From assembly GCA_014526335.1 (NCBI GenBank), contig JACTAT010000051.1, positions 124,001 through 188,000 on the forward strand: a DNA stretch of 64,000 bases, in the 5' to 3' direction. The notes below the pieces were generated by a model. The model did no database searches. It was not told where the DNA came from and saw only the letters and a list, made by a program, of their open reading frames with translations. Position numbers and translations under genes: made by a program. Below are positions 32,770 to 44,818 of the stretch, one piece after another; positions within the stretch are counted from its first letter, which is position 1, and each line of letters begins with the position of its first letter. Source of the stretch: Chrysaora quinquecirrha. Taxonomy: Eukaryota > Cnidaria > Scyphozoa > Semaeostomeae > Pelagiidae.

Positions 32770-33760
32770 TATATCTAAGGCTGATCAGTACGTAATTAAG
32801 GATGACATTCTCTATCATTTCTTTAGTCCTACAACACCTTATCGTAGGCAGGAAACGCGTTGCCAATTAGTTGTTCCACGCAGAGGCATAGATCATGTTC
32901 TCACAAGTATGCGTGACGATGTTGTCTCAGGTCATTTAGCAATCGCGAAAAATTATGATAAGATTAGGCAGCGTTATTTTTGGGAAGGCATGTATAAGGA
33001 TATCACGCATTGGATAGAGGCATGCAAAGATTGTGCTTCTAAGAAGTCGCCTAAGCAAGCTGCTGTTGCGTCTATGGGAAGTATTCCCGTAGAAGGACTG
33101 TTTGATCGCGTTTGGGTAAATGTTTAAGGACCAGATGTAATCACGCAATTATTTGTATGGGAAATTATTTGTAGACATGGCGCACCGCTCACCTTCCTAT
33201 CTGATAGAGGTAAGAATTTCTTATCTAAGTTAGTGCAGGAAGTATGCGGTCTTTTTACTGTTAAGAAGATCAACACCACCCCATATCATCCTCAAACTGA
33301 TGGTCTTACGGAACGCTTTTACCACCTTCTTTGCACTATGATTTCCATGGATGTCTCTAAACACCAAAGAAACTGGGATAGGTTTATTCATTTTGCGTTG
33401 TTCGGGTATCGCACCGCCATGCAGGATTCTACTAAGGAAATGCCTTTTTATCTTGTTTATGGTCGAGACCCTTGTTTGCTGCTTGATGTTGTATTATCTG
33501 CTCCAATCAGTTAATATGCATCTGTTGATGATTATAAACAAGAAGTTATTCGCCGCACTTAGGAAGCTCGCTATGTTGTGCAGCAAAGTTTTGAATGTGC
33601 TCATTTCAATCAAGCCGCTTCATACGATAAGAACGCGAAGCCCATTAACTTTCAAGAAGGCAATAGGATTTGGCTTTACACTCATCAGGTTAACAAAGGT
33701 CTTACATCTAAGTTAGCTCATTTATGGAACGGACCGTTTAGAATAATAAGGAAGTTATAA
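32770..33760 (+). pseudogene. Ty3-like integrase
   Basis: 32909-33127 holds the H2C2 zinc-binding domain (GHLAIAKNYDKIRQRYFWEG, with CKDCASKK). A deletion removes most of the catalytic core, including the first Asp, between 33127 and 33160. The core resumes with the second Asp region (TFLSDRG) and PYHPQTDGLTERF, which contains the catalytic Glu. 33578-33760 ends with the C-terminal GPFRIIRKL block. At least four frame breaks are present. Confidence 0.85.
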
Positions 33761-34215
33761 TTGGTAAATGTAGAAGTAGAAGAAGGTCCGCGTAGAAAAA
33801 CAATGGTTCATGTCATGTTTTTCTTACTTTTCGCTCGTAACTTTACTTCCATACTTGCTAAGTTCTCCTTTTTAGTCAGTCCGTATACGTAGTTTCTCCC
33901 TATTCATGCTTATATTTTACATAGTTGTATTTATCCACCCTTTCCTGTTAATCTTAATTCTGATTGGTTAATTTTGTGTTTTCGTCAATGTAACTTCTTA
34001 TTTAAACTCAGTATGTTTGTAGTTGATTTGGCTTAGATTGGATTGGATTCGATGAGGCGCAGTTTAATAGATAACTTTCTGTTTCATTGTCTCTTACCGC
34101 TGGACCTGCCTGCCGTCGCAAAAAGCAATAACCGAAAACTGAAGTAACTTGAACAAACTGTCATAAACAATGGAATAAATAAAGAAAACTGAAGACAACC
34201 ATACTCTCTTCAGGG

Positions 34216-35050
34216 GAATTGATCCCCTAACCTCGTTGTTTCCAAGAAGAACAAACATGCTGGGCTAATCAAGGTGTTGAGGTGTCAAGAAAAACAGATT
34301 AATCCCGCAGCGAACACTTTGATCTTATGTTTTTAGTGGCACCAGACTGCCTAGATCAAAGAAGGTTTAGCCCCAATTACACCAGAAACGACAGCAAAAC
34401 TTGAAAAAGAAGGTTCGGTGGCTTGACTTCACCAGGGGCAGCAGGGAAAGGTGGAAGAGCGAGCACTGGAGAGCAAAACCCTAGGAGGATGATTTTGGAC
34501 AAAACTGGTCTCCATGACTACTCCCTCTTCAGTATATAAGATTACATAATATTATAATGAAGTAGATTTGAGGTTCGTTTTGAGATGCAAAACAAGCATT
34601 TGCATCTTTGGATTATTCTTTTCTGATTTTCTTCCCTGTATTATTGTCGGTAAAAACAAAGAAATAATACGCATCAAACACGAGCTTGGAGTGTATAAGA
34701 TTCCCAACCAAAGATTTGGCCAACATCGAAAGTGCTGCTCGTGTTTCACCCTTAAATAGACATTTAATTGCTAATAGCAACACTCAGGAAAAATTGAGGA
34801 AATGAAACACCTGAACAGAAGCGATTATCACGTGGTAAGACAGACATGGTAAGTATATTATCTAAATAACTAATTCATTCAAAATTAACCAGATGATATT
34901 TTCTTAAAGTTATGCTATTTCAATTTTAGATTAGGTGTGAGCTGTACATAGGGAATCTGAAAACATAAGTGTAAAATATAAACTGAGTAAAAGACTAAAG
35001 TATCAAAAACTAGCAATTGTCAATAAAAATGCCCGGCTTTGAAAAATTGA
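34216..35050. other. Gene-free spacer
   Basis: No supported gene. Open frames at 34552-34759 on both strands are short and not protein-like. The stretch includes 'ggggaattgatcccctaacctcg', a short palindrome. Nothing else stands out. Confidence 0.4.
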
Positions 35051-35059
35051 ATGAAATAA

Positions 35060-35733
35060 CTATTTTCCTTTAGGTAAGGTCATCACTGATCATGAATGCT
35101 GTATCTCTAGATCAAATAAAACAGCCAAGGGGGGCAGTGGGCACGAAAAATTTGAAAAATGCTTGACAAAAATTGGAGCAACGTCTCTTGAGGATGCAGC
35201 CATTTCCAAAAAAGGTTAACCCTGACCCGCTAGCTAACGCCGCTGCTGTGAATTCGAAAGTGATCAATGCACGGGAGTTATATTACCACCGTTCATGCTT
35301 CACAAGCTATACAAAGAAAGAAAAAAAGCCCAAAGAGAACAAGGATGTAGTTGCTTTTCAATTGATCATTGAACATGAAGAGCAGAAAGTGTTCTGAACG
35401 CAGGACAGTATGGGTTCCTGAACTGTTGGACTGCTATCAGAATATCCTCAACAAGGAACCATCTATGTCTACAGATACATGTGACATAAGAACGCTCTGT
35501 TCCAGACTACTGAAGGACTTTGGGCCAAATCTCTGTTAGTGGAATTCACAGAACAGTTGCTACGTTTTCTACAATAAAGAAATTCCTATTGAACAGATAT
35601 TGGAAGTGACGAAGAAACTGCATACCGAAATGAAACATCTGAAAGATGCTCCAATAGAAGATAGAATTAAAGATGTTGCATCTGAACTTCAAAAGGAAAT
35701 GAATGATTCCTTTCCTAACTGGCCACCAACAGA
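35060..35733 (+). pseudogene. 5' part of a cysteine-rich gene split by a hAT insertion
   Basis: After a possible acceptor (TTTTCCTTTAG near 35073) the frame reads DHECCISRSNKTAKGG. Then, in another frame, ELYYHRSCFTSYTKKEKK, where the Cys/His pairs suggest a zinc-binding N-terminus. Further on come a helical segment (35600-35720, VTKKLHTEMKHLKDAP) and a break at 35733, where the hAT begins. The layout resembles uncharacterised proteins common in cnidarian genomes that start with a Cys/His module and end in a CXC-like cysteine cluster; that likeness is from memory. At least two frameshifts are present. Confidence 0.45.
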
Positions 35734-36029
35734 CAGGGGTGGCGCCAGGTGGGGGCTAGGGGGGCTACAGCCCCCTCATCGAGGAAATCTAGCCCCCCCA
35801 TTGGGGAAAATCCTACCGCTGTCGGGGAAGTTCCAATTGATGAATTCTTTGTTGTCAGTTTTATCAGGTGTATATTATCCTCATTTTCCGGTTGTTCCAT
35901 TCGTTTTAATAAAATTTCCTGTTTAGGTGAACTGCTTGGTACTCTGTATGATATTTTTAAACAAAAAACGGAAATCTATGTGAATTATTGGAATACTGAA
36001 CACTGATTTTGATTACGTTTGTCGTCAAA

Positions 36030-36529
36030 NNNNNNNNNNNNNNNNNNNNNNNNNNNNNNNNNNNNNNNNNNNNNNNNNNNNNNNNNNNNNNNNNNNNNNN
36101 NNNNNNNNNNNNNNNNNNNNNNNNNNNNNNNNNNNNNNNNNNNNNNNNNNNNNNNNNNNNNNNNNNNNNNNNNNNNNNNNNNNNNNNNNNNNNNNNNNNN
36201 NNNNNNNNNNNNNNNNNNNNNNNNNNNNNNNNNNNNNNNNNNNNNNNNNNNNNNNNNNNNNNNNNNNNNNNNNNNNNNNNNNNNNNNNNNNNNNNNNNNN
36301 NNNNNNNNNNNNNNNNNNNNNNNNNNNNNNNNNNNNNNNNNNNNNNNNNNNNNNNNNNNNNNNNNNNNNNNNNNNNNNNNNNNNNNNNNNNNNNNNNNNN
36401 NNNNNNNNNNNNNNNNNNNNNNNNNNNNNNNNNNNNNNNNNNNNNNNNNNNNNNNNNNNNNNNNNNNNNNNNNNNNNNNNNNNNNNNNNNNNNNNNNNNN
36501 NNNNNNNNNNNNNNNNNNNNNNNNNNNNN
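36030..36529. other. Assembly gap of 500 N
   Basis: Exactly 500 N, probably a placeholder length. It lies between the hAT left end and the transposase N-terminus, so the missing sequence is element-internal. Open frames that span it are artefacts. Confidence 1.
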
Positions 36530-36541
36530 TATGGTTTTGTT

Positions 36542-38803
36542 GTGCTCATAGGTACTCAAGGAAGAATTACGAGTTTGCAAATGCACAGACGTGTTTCCGA
36601 AGGCCCAGATGATATTTCTGCAACTAAAGACAGTAATCCAGTGCAGCCAACAAATATAAAATTTCCTAGTCATATGATTGGGAAGCAGTATAGGACATTT
36701 AATGAATCATGGTTCCAAAAGCACTGCTGGCTAGAATATTCTAAGTCAGAGGATGCCATTTATTGCTTTCACTGTAGACATTTAACAAAAGATAAAAGGG
36801 ACCCTACTTTCGTTTCTGTTGGTTTCCGAAAATGGAAAAAGTGCTATGGAGTTAAGATAACAGAAAACAAATTGTTGCAACGTCAAAACAGTTCGTTTCA
36901 CGGAGACAGTGTTGATGCCTACAACGACTACGTTAAAGAGAAATCCGGAGAATTCAGGTCTGTTATCGATCTGCATGATTCTGCCAATCTGGAGCGTGTC
37001 AAGAAGATTCGTCATTATTTGCGTACAGTATGTGAAGTGTTGCTTCTCACTGCTCAGCGTAAAATTGGGCAAAGGGAAACTGGAAGATCATTCAGAGTCG
37101 GTGACATCAACTATGAAGATTTAGATTTTGGACCATCATGTGGAAGTTTTCTTGCAATACTTTCGCTGGTTGCTAAACACGACCCTATTATCGCTGAAAG
37201 AATATGCAACATACCTTGGGAGCGCAAAGTATACTCATCACACGGTGCAGAATATGTTGCTGAAAATAATGAAAGATATGGTATTTGAGCAAATTAGAGA
37301 TGAACTGAAAGAAGCTGAATATTTCACCATTCTTGCCGATGAGTCAAAAGATATGTCGAAGAAAGAACAGGTTACCACTGCCGTTCGGTATTGCTTTCAA
37401 AACACGATCCATGAAGAATTAATCGGGATTGCTGAAGCGCAAGGACTGGGTGCAGATGGTCTAGCAGAAACTACCATCGAAAGCCTTAGAAAGGTAGAGG
37501 GTAACCCAAAGAAGTGTGTTGGTCAGGGCTATGATGGTGCTTCCATAGTGGCTGGTCACTTGAAAGGTGTTCAGCAGAAGATCCCTGCAAAAACCAACGC
37601 TGACATGGCATATTATGTTCACTGTTTCTGTCACCGACTGAATCTGGTGATTGTTGATGTTGTCAGAAGTATCAGCTGCGTAGATAAGATGATTTCGCTG
37701 TTTAAAACGATTCATGCATTCATCAGTTCCAGCACGGTTCATGTCAGATGGGTTGAGAAGCAAAACGAAAAACGTTTGAAGCTTATGGAAATCGGAAAAG
37801 TTTCAGACACTAGATGGACTTGCCAAGCAAAACAGTTTAACACTGTATACGAACGACTGCCAGTAATTTATGAAGTGCTGTCTGAGATTATTGAATATGA
37901 CAGGAGCTCAGATCGTGTCGTTGAAGCAACTGGCCTCAAACTGCAAATTGATCCTCATTTTGTACGCTACCTCGTTGCCATTAGACATATTTTAAAGAAA
38001 GCAAAATATGCATCCGATATCTTGCAGAAACCCAAGAATGATCTATCTGTGGCCATAGATCTTATTACTACTCTAAAAGATGAGGTAAATGCCTGCCGAA
38101 TGAGAGAAGGTTGCAAAGAGTTATGGAATGCAGCAGAAGAGCTGTTCGATGAATTGGGATTGCCAGAGAGTTCAAGGCCAAGGAGTCGCAGGGCAGCACC
38201 AACAGGTTTAAGAGACTTTGTAGTGGAGTCAAATATTGAGGGAGAAAGTGAACAACATTGCTTTGATGTATTTGCTCGGGAAGTCTTTGAAATTATTGGT
38301 AAAGTTATGATAGAGCTTGGGAAGAGATTCGGCACAAGGAATATAACTATAATGCAAGGAATAACATTGCTGTGCCCAACATCTCCTAACTTCCTTGACG
38401 AGAAATTATTAACAGCCTTTGCAGACCTATTTCAAGTTGAAAAGGACGCCCTCTGCCATGAAGTTGCAACCTTCAAGCATTTGTTAAAACGATAGAAGGA
38501 AAATGAGACCCCAGCAACCTTATTAGAGCTTCACAGCTACCTTCTTAAGCTAAAAAGTGCATTTTATGAGCTAGAGCGTCTTGGGCTGATTGCTTGCACA
38601 CTACCAGTTTCTTCAGCTGAATGTGAGAGAAATTTCAGTTCGATGAGTCTGATAAAGAATCATTTGCAAACAGTTATGAAAAACGATCGTTTTGAGAGTT
38701 TGATGGCATTGGGGATCCATAGAGAACATGGCAGCAGGATTAATCTGGAAATTGTTGTCAACAGATTCAAAGCTATGCATCCAGGCTGCAGAATTGCTTT
38801 ATG
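36542..38803 (+). pseudogene. hAT transposase (TTF-type zinc finger, hAT dimerisation domain)
   Basis: The N-terminal part has a TTF/BED-like zinc module (FQKHCWLEYSKSEDAIYCFHC, then H at HLTK), as in the ZMYM/KIAA1586-like hAT family. The catalytic domain has FTILADESKDMSKKEQ (first Asp), then QGYDGASIVAGHLKGVQ and HCFCHRLNLVIVD. The C-terminal dimerisation domain has SSAECERNFSSMSLIKNHLQ. A frameshift near 37205-37225 joins two long frames (36542-37288 and 37128-38495). A TAG at 38493 cuts off the last ~100 residues, which stay open to 38803. Only two lesions in ~750 codons suggest fairly recent loss. Confidence 0.9.
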
Positions 38804-39404
38804 ATTCAATGACAACTCTTTATAAGGGAAGAACTTTTATCTTTGCCACCTTTTATCTTTCTCTTACATTAATATTGTTGTTTGTTGTCTTTTAACTTTT
38901 GTGATGTAACATACTTTTTGATTAATTTATCCTATTACTGTTTGCTTAAACGATTGTGCTTGCATTGACAGGTTTTACGTAGAGGGCCTTAGAAGCCAAC
39001 AGGTAGTTTTTCTAGTTTGGAGTCTTTCTAATTGAGATGCGGGCAACAATTTCTTGAGACACTAAGAACTGGAAGAGTTGGAATGCGCTAGAGGTGTTAC
39101 ACTTTGCTTGTTGTACTTTCCAAATATACTTGGCATTTTACAACAAATATTGCCCAGTCCATAAAATTCTGAGCTGAGGACTCAGCTTTCTTTCAATGGT
39201 TAGTTGCTTTTTACAAAGCTCAAAATACAAAGCTTCACTATCTTTTCTCCAAACTAACATCTCATAAGGCAATAAAGACAAGCACGACCTGAAGATGAGG
39301 AACCTGGTAAACCATGGATGAAAATATATTTTACGTCATAAGCCCTCTTATCGGGGAGACTAGCCCCTTTGTCGGGCAAAGCCTAGCACCACCCCGCCAT
39401 CAGA

Positions 39405-39925
39405 AGATCAATATGCAGTTATTTGAAGTTTTTGGGAATTCGTTTGTGTGCTTTATGGCCTCAAATCAATTACTTATGTCAACGAAGCAAGATATGTGAA
39501 GTTTTGTTCAAAAAAGGACGAGTGCCAGAGCCACATCAGCTCCTACCAACTAAAGATGAGTTATTACAACACTGCAAACGTGTATCATACATCACTGCAA
39601 TCATAAAACAAGCTCTGGAGCTGAATGTAGAGAATCCATCACCTAGAGGACATGGCTCGATAGTTACTGCAAGTGGTGACCTACATAATGAACAGATGAC
39701 TCGAAAACCTGCCCCTGACTCAATTCTGGAGATGGTGTCCTGCAGTTGCAAGAGATCGAAATGTCATTGAGAAAGCTGCAATTGCTTTGCCCATGGACTA
39801 AAATTCATGGATATGTGCAACTGTGCCAATGTAAGAAGGAGTATAACAACGATGACGGTAGTGCCAGTGATCTCAGTGACGATGATGATTTAGAGATGGG
39901 GGACAGTGCAGGGGATTTAGACTAA
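39405..39925 (+). pseudogene. 3' part of the split cysteine-rich gene
   Basis: Beyond the hAT, one frame reads LYGLKSITYVNEARYVKF and the next QLLPTKDELLQHCKRVSYIT, with VENPSPRGHG later. It ends in a dense cysteine cluster (VSCSCKRSKC, then CNCFAHGLKF and CNCANV), followed by an acidic tail (SDLSDDDDLEMGDSAGD). The Cx C...C.C...GL.C...C.C pattern resembles CXC/CRC-type zinc clusters. It continues the gene interrupted at 35733. A TGA at 39768 and frameshifts show that it is not functional. Confidence 0.5.
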
Positions 39926-39929
39926 CAAT

Positions 39930-41284
39930 TTTTTTGGAAGACTTTGATATTTAGAAACAGCACGTGCATAGAAACAGTTAATTTTAGTCCCTGCAATGGT
40001 AGTGGTGGGCTTTGGACTTTCATCATTTGGCCAATTTTAGCCCTCGAGTATTTTATTCAAAATCCATGTCTTCTTGGTTTTCAAAGTCATACAGTGTGTG
40101 CAGCTAATTAATTTAGAAGAGCCAACTTGCCGATCCTTAAAATGATGTAAAAAGATTCCCTGGATTTGTTTCTGAATTTTCTGTCTGGATTGTGTCTAAA
40201 TTACTTTTCGTCTCTATAAAAGGCGTAAGACCACCTTGGAGTCAATATAAACTAAATTTCTCTCCCTGTTTGGTTAGTGGCAGTCACTCATAATTTTACA
40301 GCATGCTATTGTGGTAAACTATATAGATTTGTAAGCATTATTGGCAGAAGGGTTTCCATGGTTTCCTATCACCTACTCCAGGCGACATATTGTTTTAGCC
40401 TCGGGTTAACGTACATGCGTCCTATTTCAAAATAGTTACTGTGCTTCAAGAGTGAGAAAGAACTTTGTCAGCTAATAACTTGCTGGAAATGCCTCTCAAG
40501 AAAATTCAGCATGCCCAACAGGTAAATTTATGTTTATTAAGGTCTAAGAAATGTTTTTGTATAAAAATTAAACTGCCCGTGAGTTTTGCAGGTTTGCATG
40601 AATTTTTCCCTGTAGGGACCTGACTAGAAAATGAATGGAGGCAATTTCTATTGAGTTTTTTCATTCAGAGCGCACCTTCTCGCTGTCTCACCATATAAAA
40701 TCAACACAGGAGGATCTTTATATCTTATGGAATTTTTATCATTTGATAGCTGCTTGAAGTTTATAATAAATAAATTGTATTTCAGCTTTTGGTTGCTAGA
40801 AATGAAAGTTGTGAAATCATTTAGGCTGGGTGAATGCCCATCAACCAACTTCCAGTTTCTATCAGCAACATAGATCACTTGGATCATTTGTTGGCCTTGG
40901 GGCTTGTTATCATCAAAATTTATATGAACAATAAGGCATTTTGCAAGATTGGGAAGAAGCAGAACCTTCCAGTTTTTGTCTTATGGAGTACACAATCTGA
41001 TGCTTTTTCAAAAATTGGATTTAAACTTTTTACTAATTGTGTTTATTTCCCCTTGTCAGTAGTATCTATTTGTTGTAAAATGGAAAAGACAAGCCTTGCT
41101 TAATTGAAATATTTGGACCAGTAGCTGAAATACTGATTTGTTGTTGTATGAAGTTGGATTTGAATAAAAGAGAATTGAACAGAGCTAAAATCAATCTGAA
41201 TATAGGTTTAATTAGAATAATAATTACAACCATAAATTATGTCTTACTGTGTTTTAGATTAATGTGTAACATTATTTCTACTAG
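39930..41284. other. Gene-free spacer
   Basis: No supported gene. Short frames at 40648-40887 (-) and 40834-41103 (+) are overlapping antisense frames without recognisable features. The sequence is AT-rich without obvious repeats. Confidence 0.4.
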
Positions 41285-41518
41285 ATGATGGCACTGCAAA
41301 TATTCTCAAGTTACATACTGGCCTAATCTCCAATCTGTTGGAATTATCGAAGAACGGTAAGGTACAGGTGGAATCGTCATGCCAAGCCTATACAGATGCT
41401 GCTTCAAAGAAAGGGTATACTCCCTTGCCGATAAACAGTTTTGGCAAAGAGCTCTTAGAAGCTTTTCCCGCTTGTTCACCAAAGAAGCAACTAACTATGA
41501 AAGATGGGAACAAATCAG
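41285..41518 (+). CDS. Exon resembling an RFX-type winged-helix domain
   Basis: An acceptor (TTTCTACTAG) at 41284 and a donor (CAG|GT) at 41519 bracket a 234-nt open stretch. It encodes LLELSKNGKVQVESSCQAYT, then a block with GYTPLPINSFGKELLEAFP, and then KKQLTMKDGNKS. The pattern of a tyrosine helix, 'P...N.FGK.....FP' and a basic segment with G-x-K-S matches the layout of RFX DNA-binding domains (FGK...F...R.LG.RG.SKYHY). The final tyrosine-rich wing is absent or in another exon. If correct, it is part of a DNA-binding protein. Downstream exons are uncertain; an open frame after TTCCTGCAG at about 41642 is a candidate. Confidence 0.4.
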
Positions 41519-44124
41519 GTTTGCCATTTTCATGTTTACATCAAGGTTTAAATGACCAGCAGTGTTCTTTGTGCCTATTCATATCCTTGTGCATATGTGC
41601 CTATGCTCCTTTCCATAGAATGGCATGCTACTGTTCCTGCAGGACTATCCCTCTCTGAAGTCACTATACACTTATTATCTTTTCTCAATAGCTTTCTACA
41701 CTGGAATTGTATTGAAAGACTTAGAAACAACCACAAGCAATCATAGAAAGGAAAACACTAATTGGACTCCATTGTTGGGCTGTGGACAGAATATTATAAA
41801 TTCTACTGATGTGGTATACTCGTCATTGAAGCATATATTGGATGACTTTTGCAATTTGAAGAAAGTTGTCTTTGGTCTTGCTTCCTAGAATGTGAACTTT
41901 GATGGCCACTGCTTGCTTTTCTCTTTGTTTTTAAACTACTGTTGCGATGGTTGGCCTGTTATGAAATGTGTCCAAATTCACAAAGACCTTTGTTACAATT
42001 TCAAGGTAGGAAAGATCGTTTGTAAACTGGATGAGAACTTCCCATTTTGTGTCTTAAAGAGGAGCGACCTATTGTGTTTGCTCAACAAGCTTATTTATCA
42101 AAAGGTTTGCCAAGGTTGCACAAAGAATGAGCGTGAAAGTGTAGGTAATGCTGTCTAAGATCAAGGGGCAGCAATGTTGGAAAAGTGAAATTACATACCA
42201 CAACAGCAGCATCCAGAGAGACAATAGTGTACAGGTCGAGCAGATGTAGAGGCATTGTTACTGGAAATAGCGTAATGTGTGAAGCGTGCAAAAAAAATTG
42301 ACCAGACTTTGAAGGAATGAGTTTCCAGAGCAGCAGCAAGATGATCGGACGAGCATTTCATGGAGGTGATGTCAAAAGTGATTTAATAATCAAATAGTCC
42401 ACAATTTAACATGTTACAATTTTTTCCGTTATCCTGAATTCTACGGGCAATTGCTTTTGCAATCCTTCAAATTGATTACAAACATTTTATTTTCTAGAAC
42501 TTTATCGAGGAAATTTCAAACTTTGGTAATATATACTTTCCCTCTGTTGGTTTACCATGAAGATTCTTCCTAATGCAGTCTATTTTTACCTTGTTTTAGA
42601 ACACTTCAACAAGCGTAACCAAATGAGGGCAGATCAGAAAGAGAATGGAAAGAATAAACAGTTAACCCTTCTAAGTTCTTTTAAGAGATCCAAGTGAAAA
42701 GCTGATGCAGCAAGCAGGGGGGTATCAAGCTAGGGCACGCATGCGCATTGTGCCGCAATGATTTTTTGCTCTTCAAGCTTCAGTTTCGAATTGCTGACAT
42801 GGCGTGTGGACGTTTGGCCTAGGCATCAAAAAGATAATATTTGGCTTGCCGTGGATTAAATGGGTCCAATTCTGGCTCCTAAAGCTGATAAAAACGACAA
42901 AAAATATACATTCTGGTGCAAATGGTGCAGATGAACAATTTTCATTCTTTAGTTGCTGTTAAAATTAACGTTGAAGCTTTGTCCGATAAGTCCCGGTCCC
43001 ACCCCTTTTTTGTACTTGTAGGCTAGGCCTATTTACATCGTTCGTACTTCTACTTCTTCTTGGCGTTTAACAGATTTTAACTTTTTGTGATTTGCCTCGT
43101 GTTTCAGTTTCATTTCGAAACAACTCGTAACAATCATTTCACTCATTCAGCATGTAAGAAGAGCTTCTTGCGGTGCGGCAAGAGATAAATGCAAAATAGA
43201 GCAGCAACAAAAACAAAACAGTAAAAGTTGTCATCAATATTTTTTGCTTCTATCTCACTTTGCTGTGAAATAACATTTCAAGCACAATCAAATCCACCTT
43301 TTATCAACCTCTTCATAAGTTGGTTATCCTAAAGATGACTTGAAATGCCTTAGACTATGAGTTTTTTATCAGTTAGTATAAACAGATAAAGCAAGGAAAA
43401 GACTTCAGAATTTTTGAGTACTTTTTGAGTAGCATATTAAAATTATAAATAGAATACATGTGTCATTGATAGGATCAACTCACAATATTTCTTCTATGAA
43501 GGTATCAATATCTAAAGATTAGGTGTTAAAATTCCTTGATTAAATGAACACTGGCTTATTTAGATCAAAAGTAATTAAGTAATAAGTAATAAGTCGTTAA
43601 GAAGTTCAAAAAAATAAAGTTGAGAGATGAACTCCATGAAATTTCAACAACCACTATGAAATGATTGACTTAAGATGGCCCGCTAAATGCTGCGAAACAA
43701 ATTTTCTTCAGAAGATTGTTTCTACTCTTAACCGTGGGAATCAGTGGGAACCAGTGAAACTTTTTTAAAGTTCGATGTCTGCTCTACCTATTTCAAATTT
43801 AAACAAAAACTTATCCCCAAAAGGAAGGCAATAAGCGGTCTTCAAAATTTGCAATTTTGGCAAAAGTCAAAAATAGGCCCTAAAAAATGGACAATAAAAG
43901 TTCATTTTCTCGCAAAAAGAAAATCGTAAAAAATAAACTAATGAGATATAACTTCTCAAGAAGGTTAAAAAAAGTTAAAAAAGACGTTGAAGCAAATTTT
44001 TTGAACAAATTTAAAGAAAACTTACCTTCAGAAAACTCATCGTGAATTCAGCGAAAATCGGCCATCAGTTGCTTCTAAAAAAGTTGTTAAGTACGCATGC
44101 GCTTTCTGGCTCCCCCCCCCCTCT
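41519..44124. other. Mostly gene-free spacer with a few weak exon candidates
   Basis: A frame at 41643-41888 follows a good acceptor (CTGTTCCTGCAG) but the peptide is not recognised. 42600-42696 follows CTTGTTTTAG and encodes a basic peptide (HFNKRNQMRADQKENGKN). Two GC-rich spots, 'gggcacgcatgcgcattg' near 42732 and 'gtacgcatgcgctttctgg' near 44090, might be remnants of an element's inverted ends, but the match is short. Nothing else is seen. Confidence 0.3.
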
Positions 44125-44598
44125 GTGCAGCAGGTGAAGGCCAAGAGACAGGAGCAGGACAGAGGTCGAAAGATGTTCCTCATTAAATCATTCATTCAGA
44201 CATTGACAAATCAGACTGTGAAAAAGAAATGTAATTACTTAAACATCTCTTCCTTTATGTATATTGTTCACCACGCAAAGATTTCTAAACTTGTATGCAA
44301 CAATCTTCCAGACTGATAATTTTCAAAGAAATTTATATGTGTGGATGTGTATAAATGCTTTGTGCAGCAGGTGAAGGCCAAGAGATAGGAGCAGGACAGA
44401 GGTCGAAAGATGTTCCTCATCAAATCATTCATTCAGACATTGACAAATCAGACTGTGAAAAAGAAATGTAATTACTTAAACATCTCTTCCTTTATGTATA
44501 TTGTTCACCACGCAAAGATTTCTAAACTTGTATGCAACAATCTTCCAGATTGATAATTTTCAAAGAAATTTATATGTGTGGATGTGTATAAATGCTTT
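44125..44598 (+). repeat. 237-bp direct tandem duplication
   Basis: The block starting 'gtgcagcaggtgaaggccaagaga' at 44125 is repeated from 44362 with only about three substitutions (for example gagacagg/gagatagg and cattaaat/catcaaat). There is no gap between the units. The near identity marks it as one of the youngest events in the window. It may carry an exon, but frames are inconsistent. Confidence 0.9.
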
Positions 44599-44818
44599 GG
44601 TATTAAAATTTTTTAACGAATATAAAATGTTGCTGCAGATTAATAAAATTACATATTTCAAAGATGACATTATTTTTGCAGCAAAAAACTATAAAATATC
44701 CTCTCCTCATCATTCCCAGTAGTTCATTCTTCTTTCTAATTATGTGGAGTAATTTCAGAAATTTTAGCCACATTTTTATGTAACCACAGCACATTTACAT
44801 ATATGCGGCAAAAAAGGT

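Larger units (their letters stand above)
31880..33900 (+). mobile_element. Ty3-like (gypsy) LTR retrotransposon remnant
   Basis: The plus strand carries the second half of RT, RNase H and integrase in the Ty3 order. Gag, protease and the first half of the RT are missing. Stops and frameshifts break the remainder. An ~80-bp sequence ('ctgaagtaactt.aacaaactg.gataaac.atgga') flanks it directly at 31801-31885 and 34136-34215. A region at about 33890-34125 with TATA-like and CA-ending sequence may be LTR, but no partner is present. Confidence 0.85.
35734..39396 (+). mobile_element. hAT DNA transposon with 8-bp target duplication
   Basis: The left end reads CAGGGGTGGCGCCAGG, a typical hAT terminus. 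The right end reads CTAGCACCACCCCG, its imperfect inverse. The flanking 8-mers are ccaacaga (35726-35733) and ccatcaga (39397-39404), 7 of 8 identical, matching the 8-bp duplication of hAT elements. A GC-rich subterminal block ('ggggctag...tagcccc') is present at both ends. The transposase lies inside on the same strand. The element contains the assembly gap. Confidence 0.88.

Noticed and set aside
34200..34290. tRNA-like sequence
   Set aside because: A short 'ggggaattgatcccc' palindrome suggested an arm, but no acceptor, D-arm or anticodon arm could be paired.
35957..36673. Long frames spanning the N run on both strands
   Set aside because: They run through the assembly gap and carry no information.
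42716..44120. A possible transposon bounded by 'acgcatgcgc' motifs
   Set aside because: The match is only about ten bases in a palindromic GC motif, with no duplication and no coding content.
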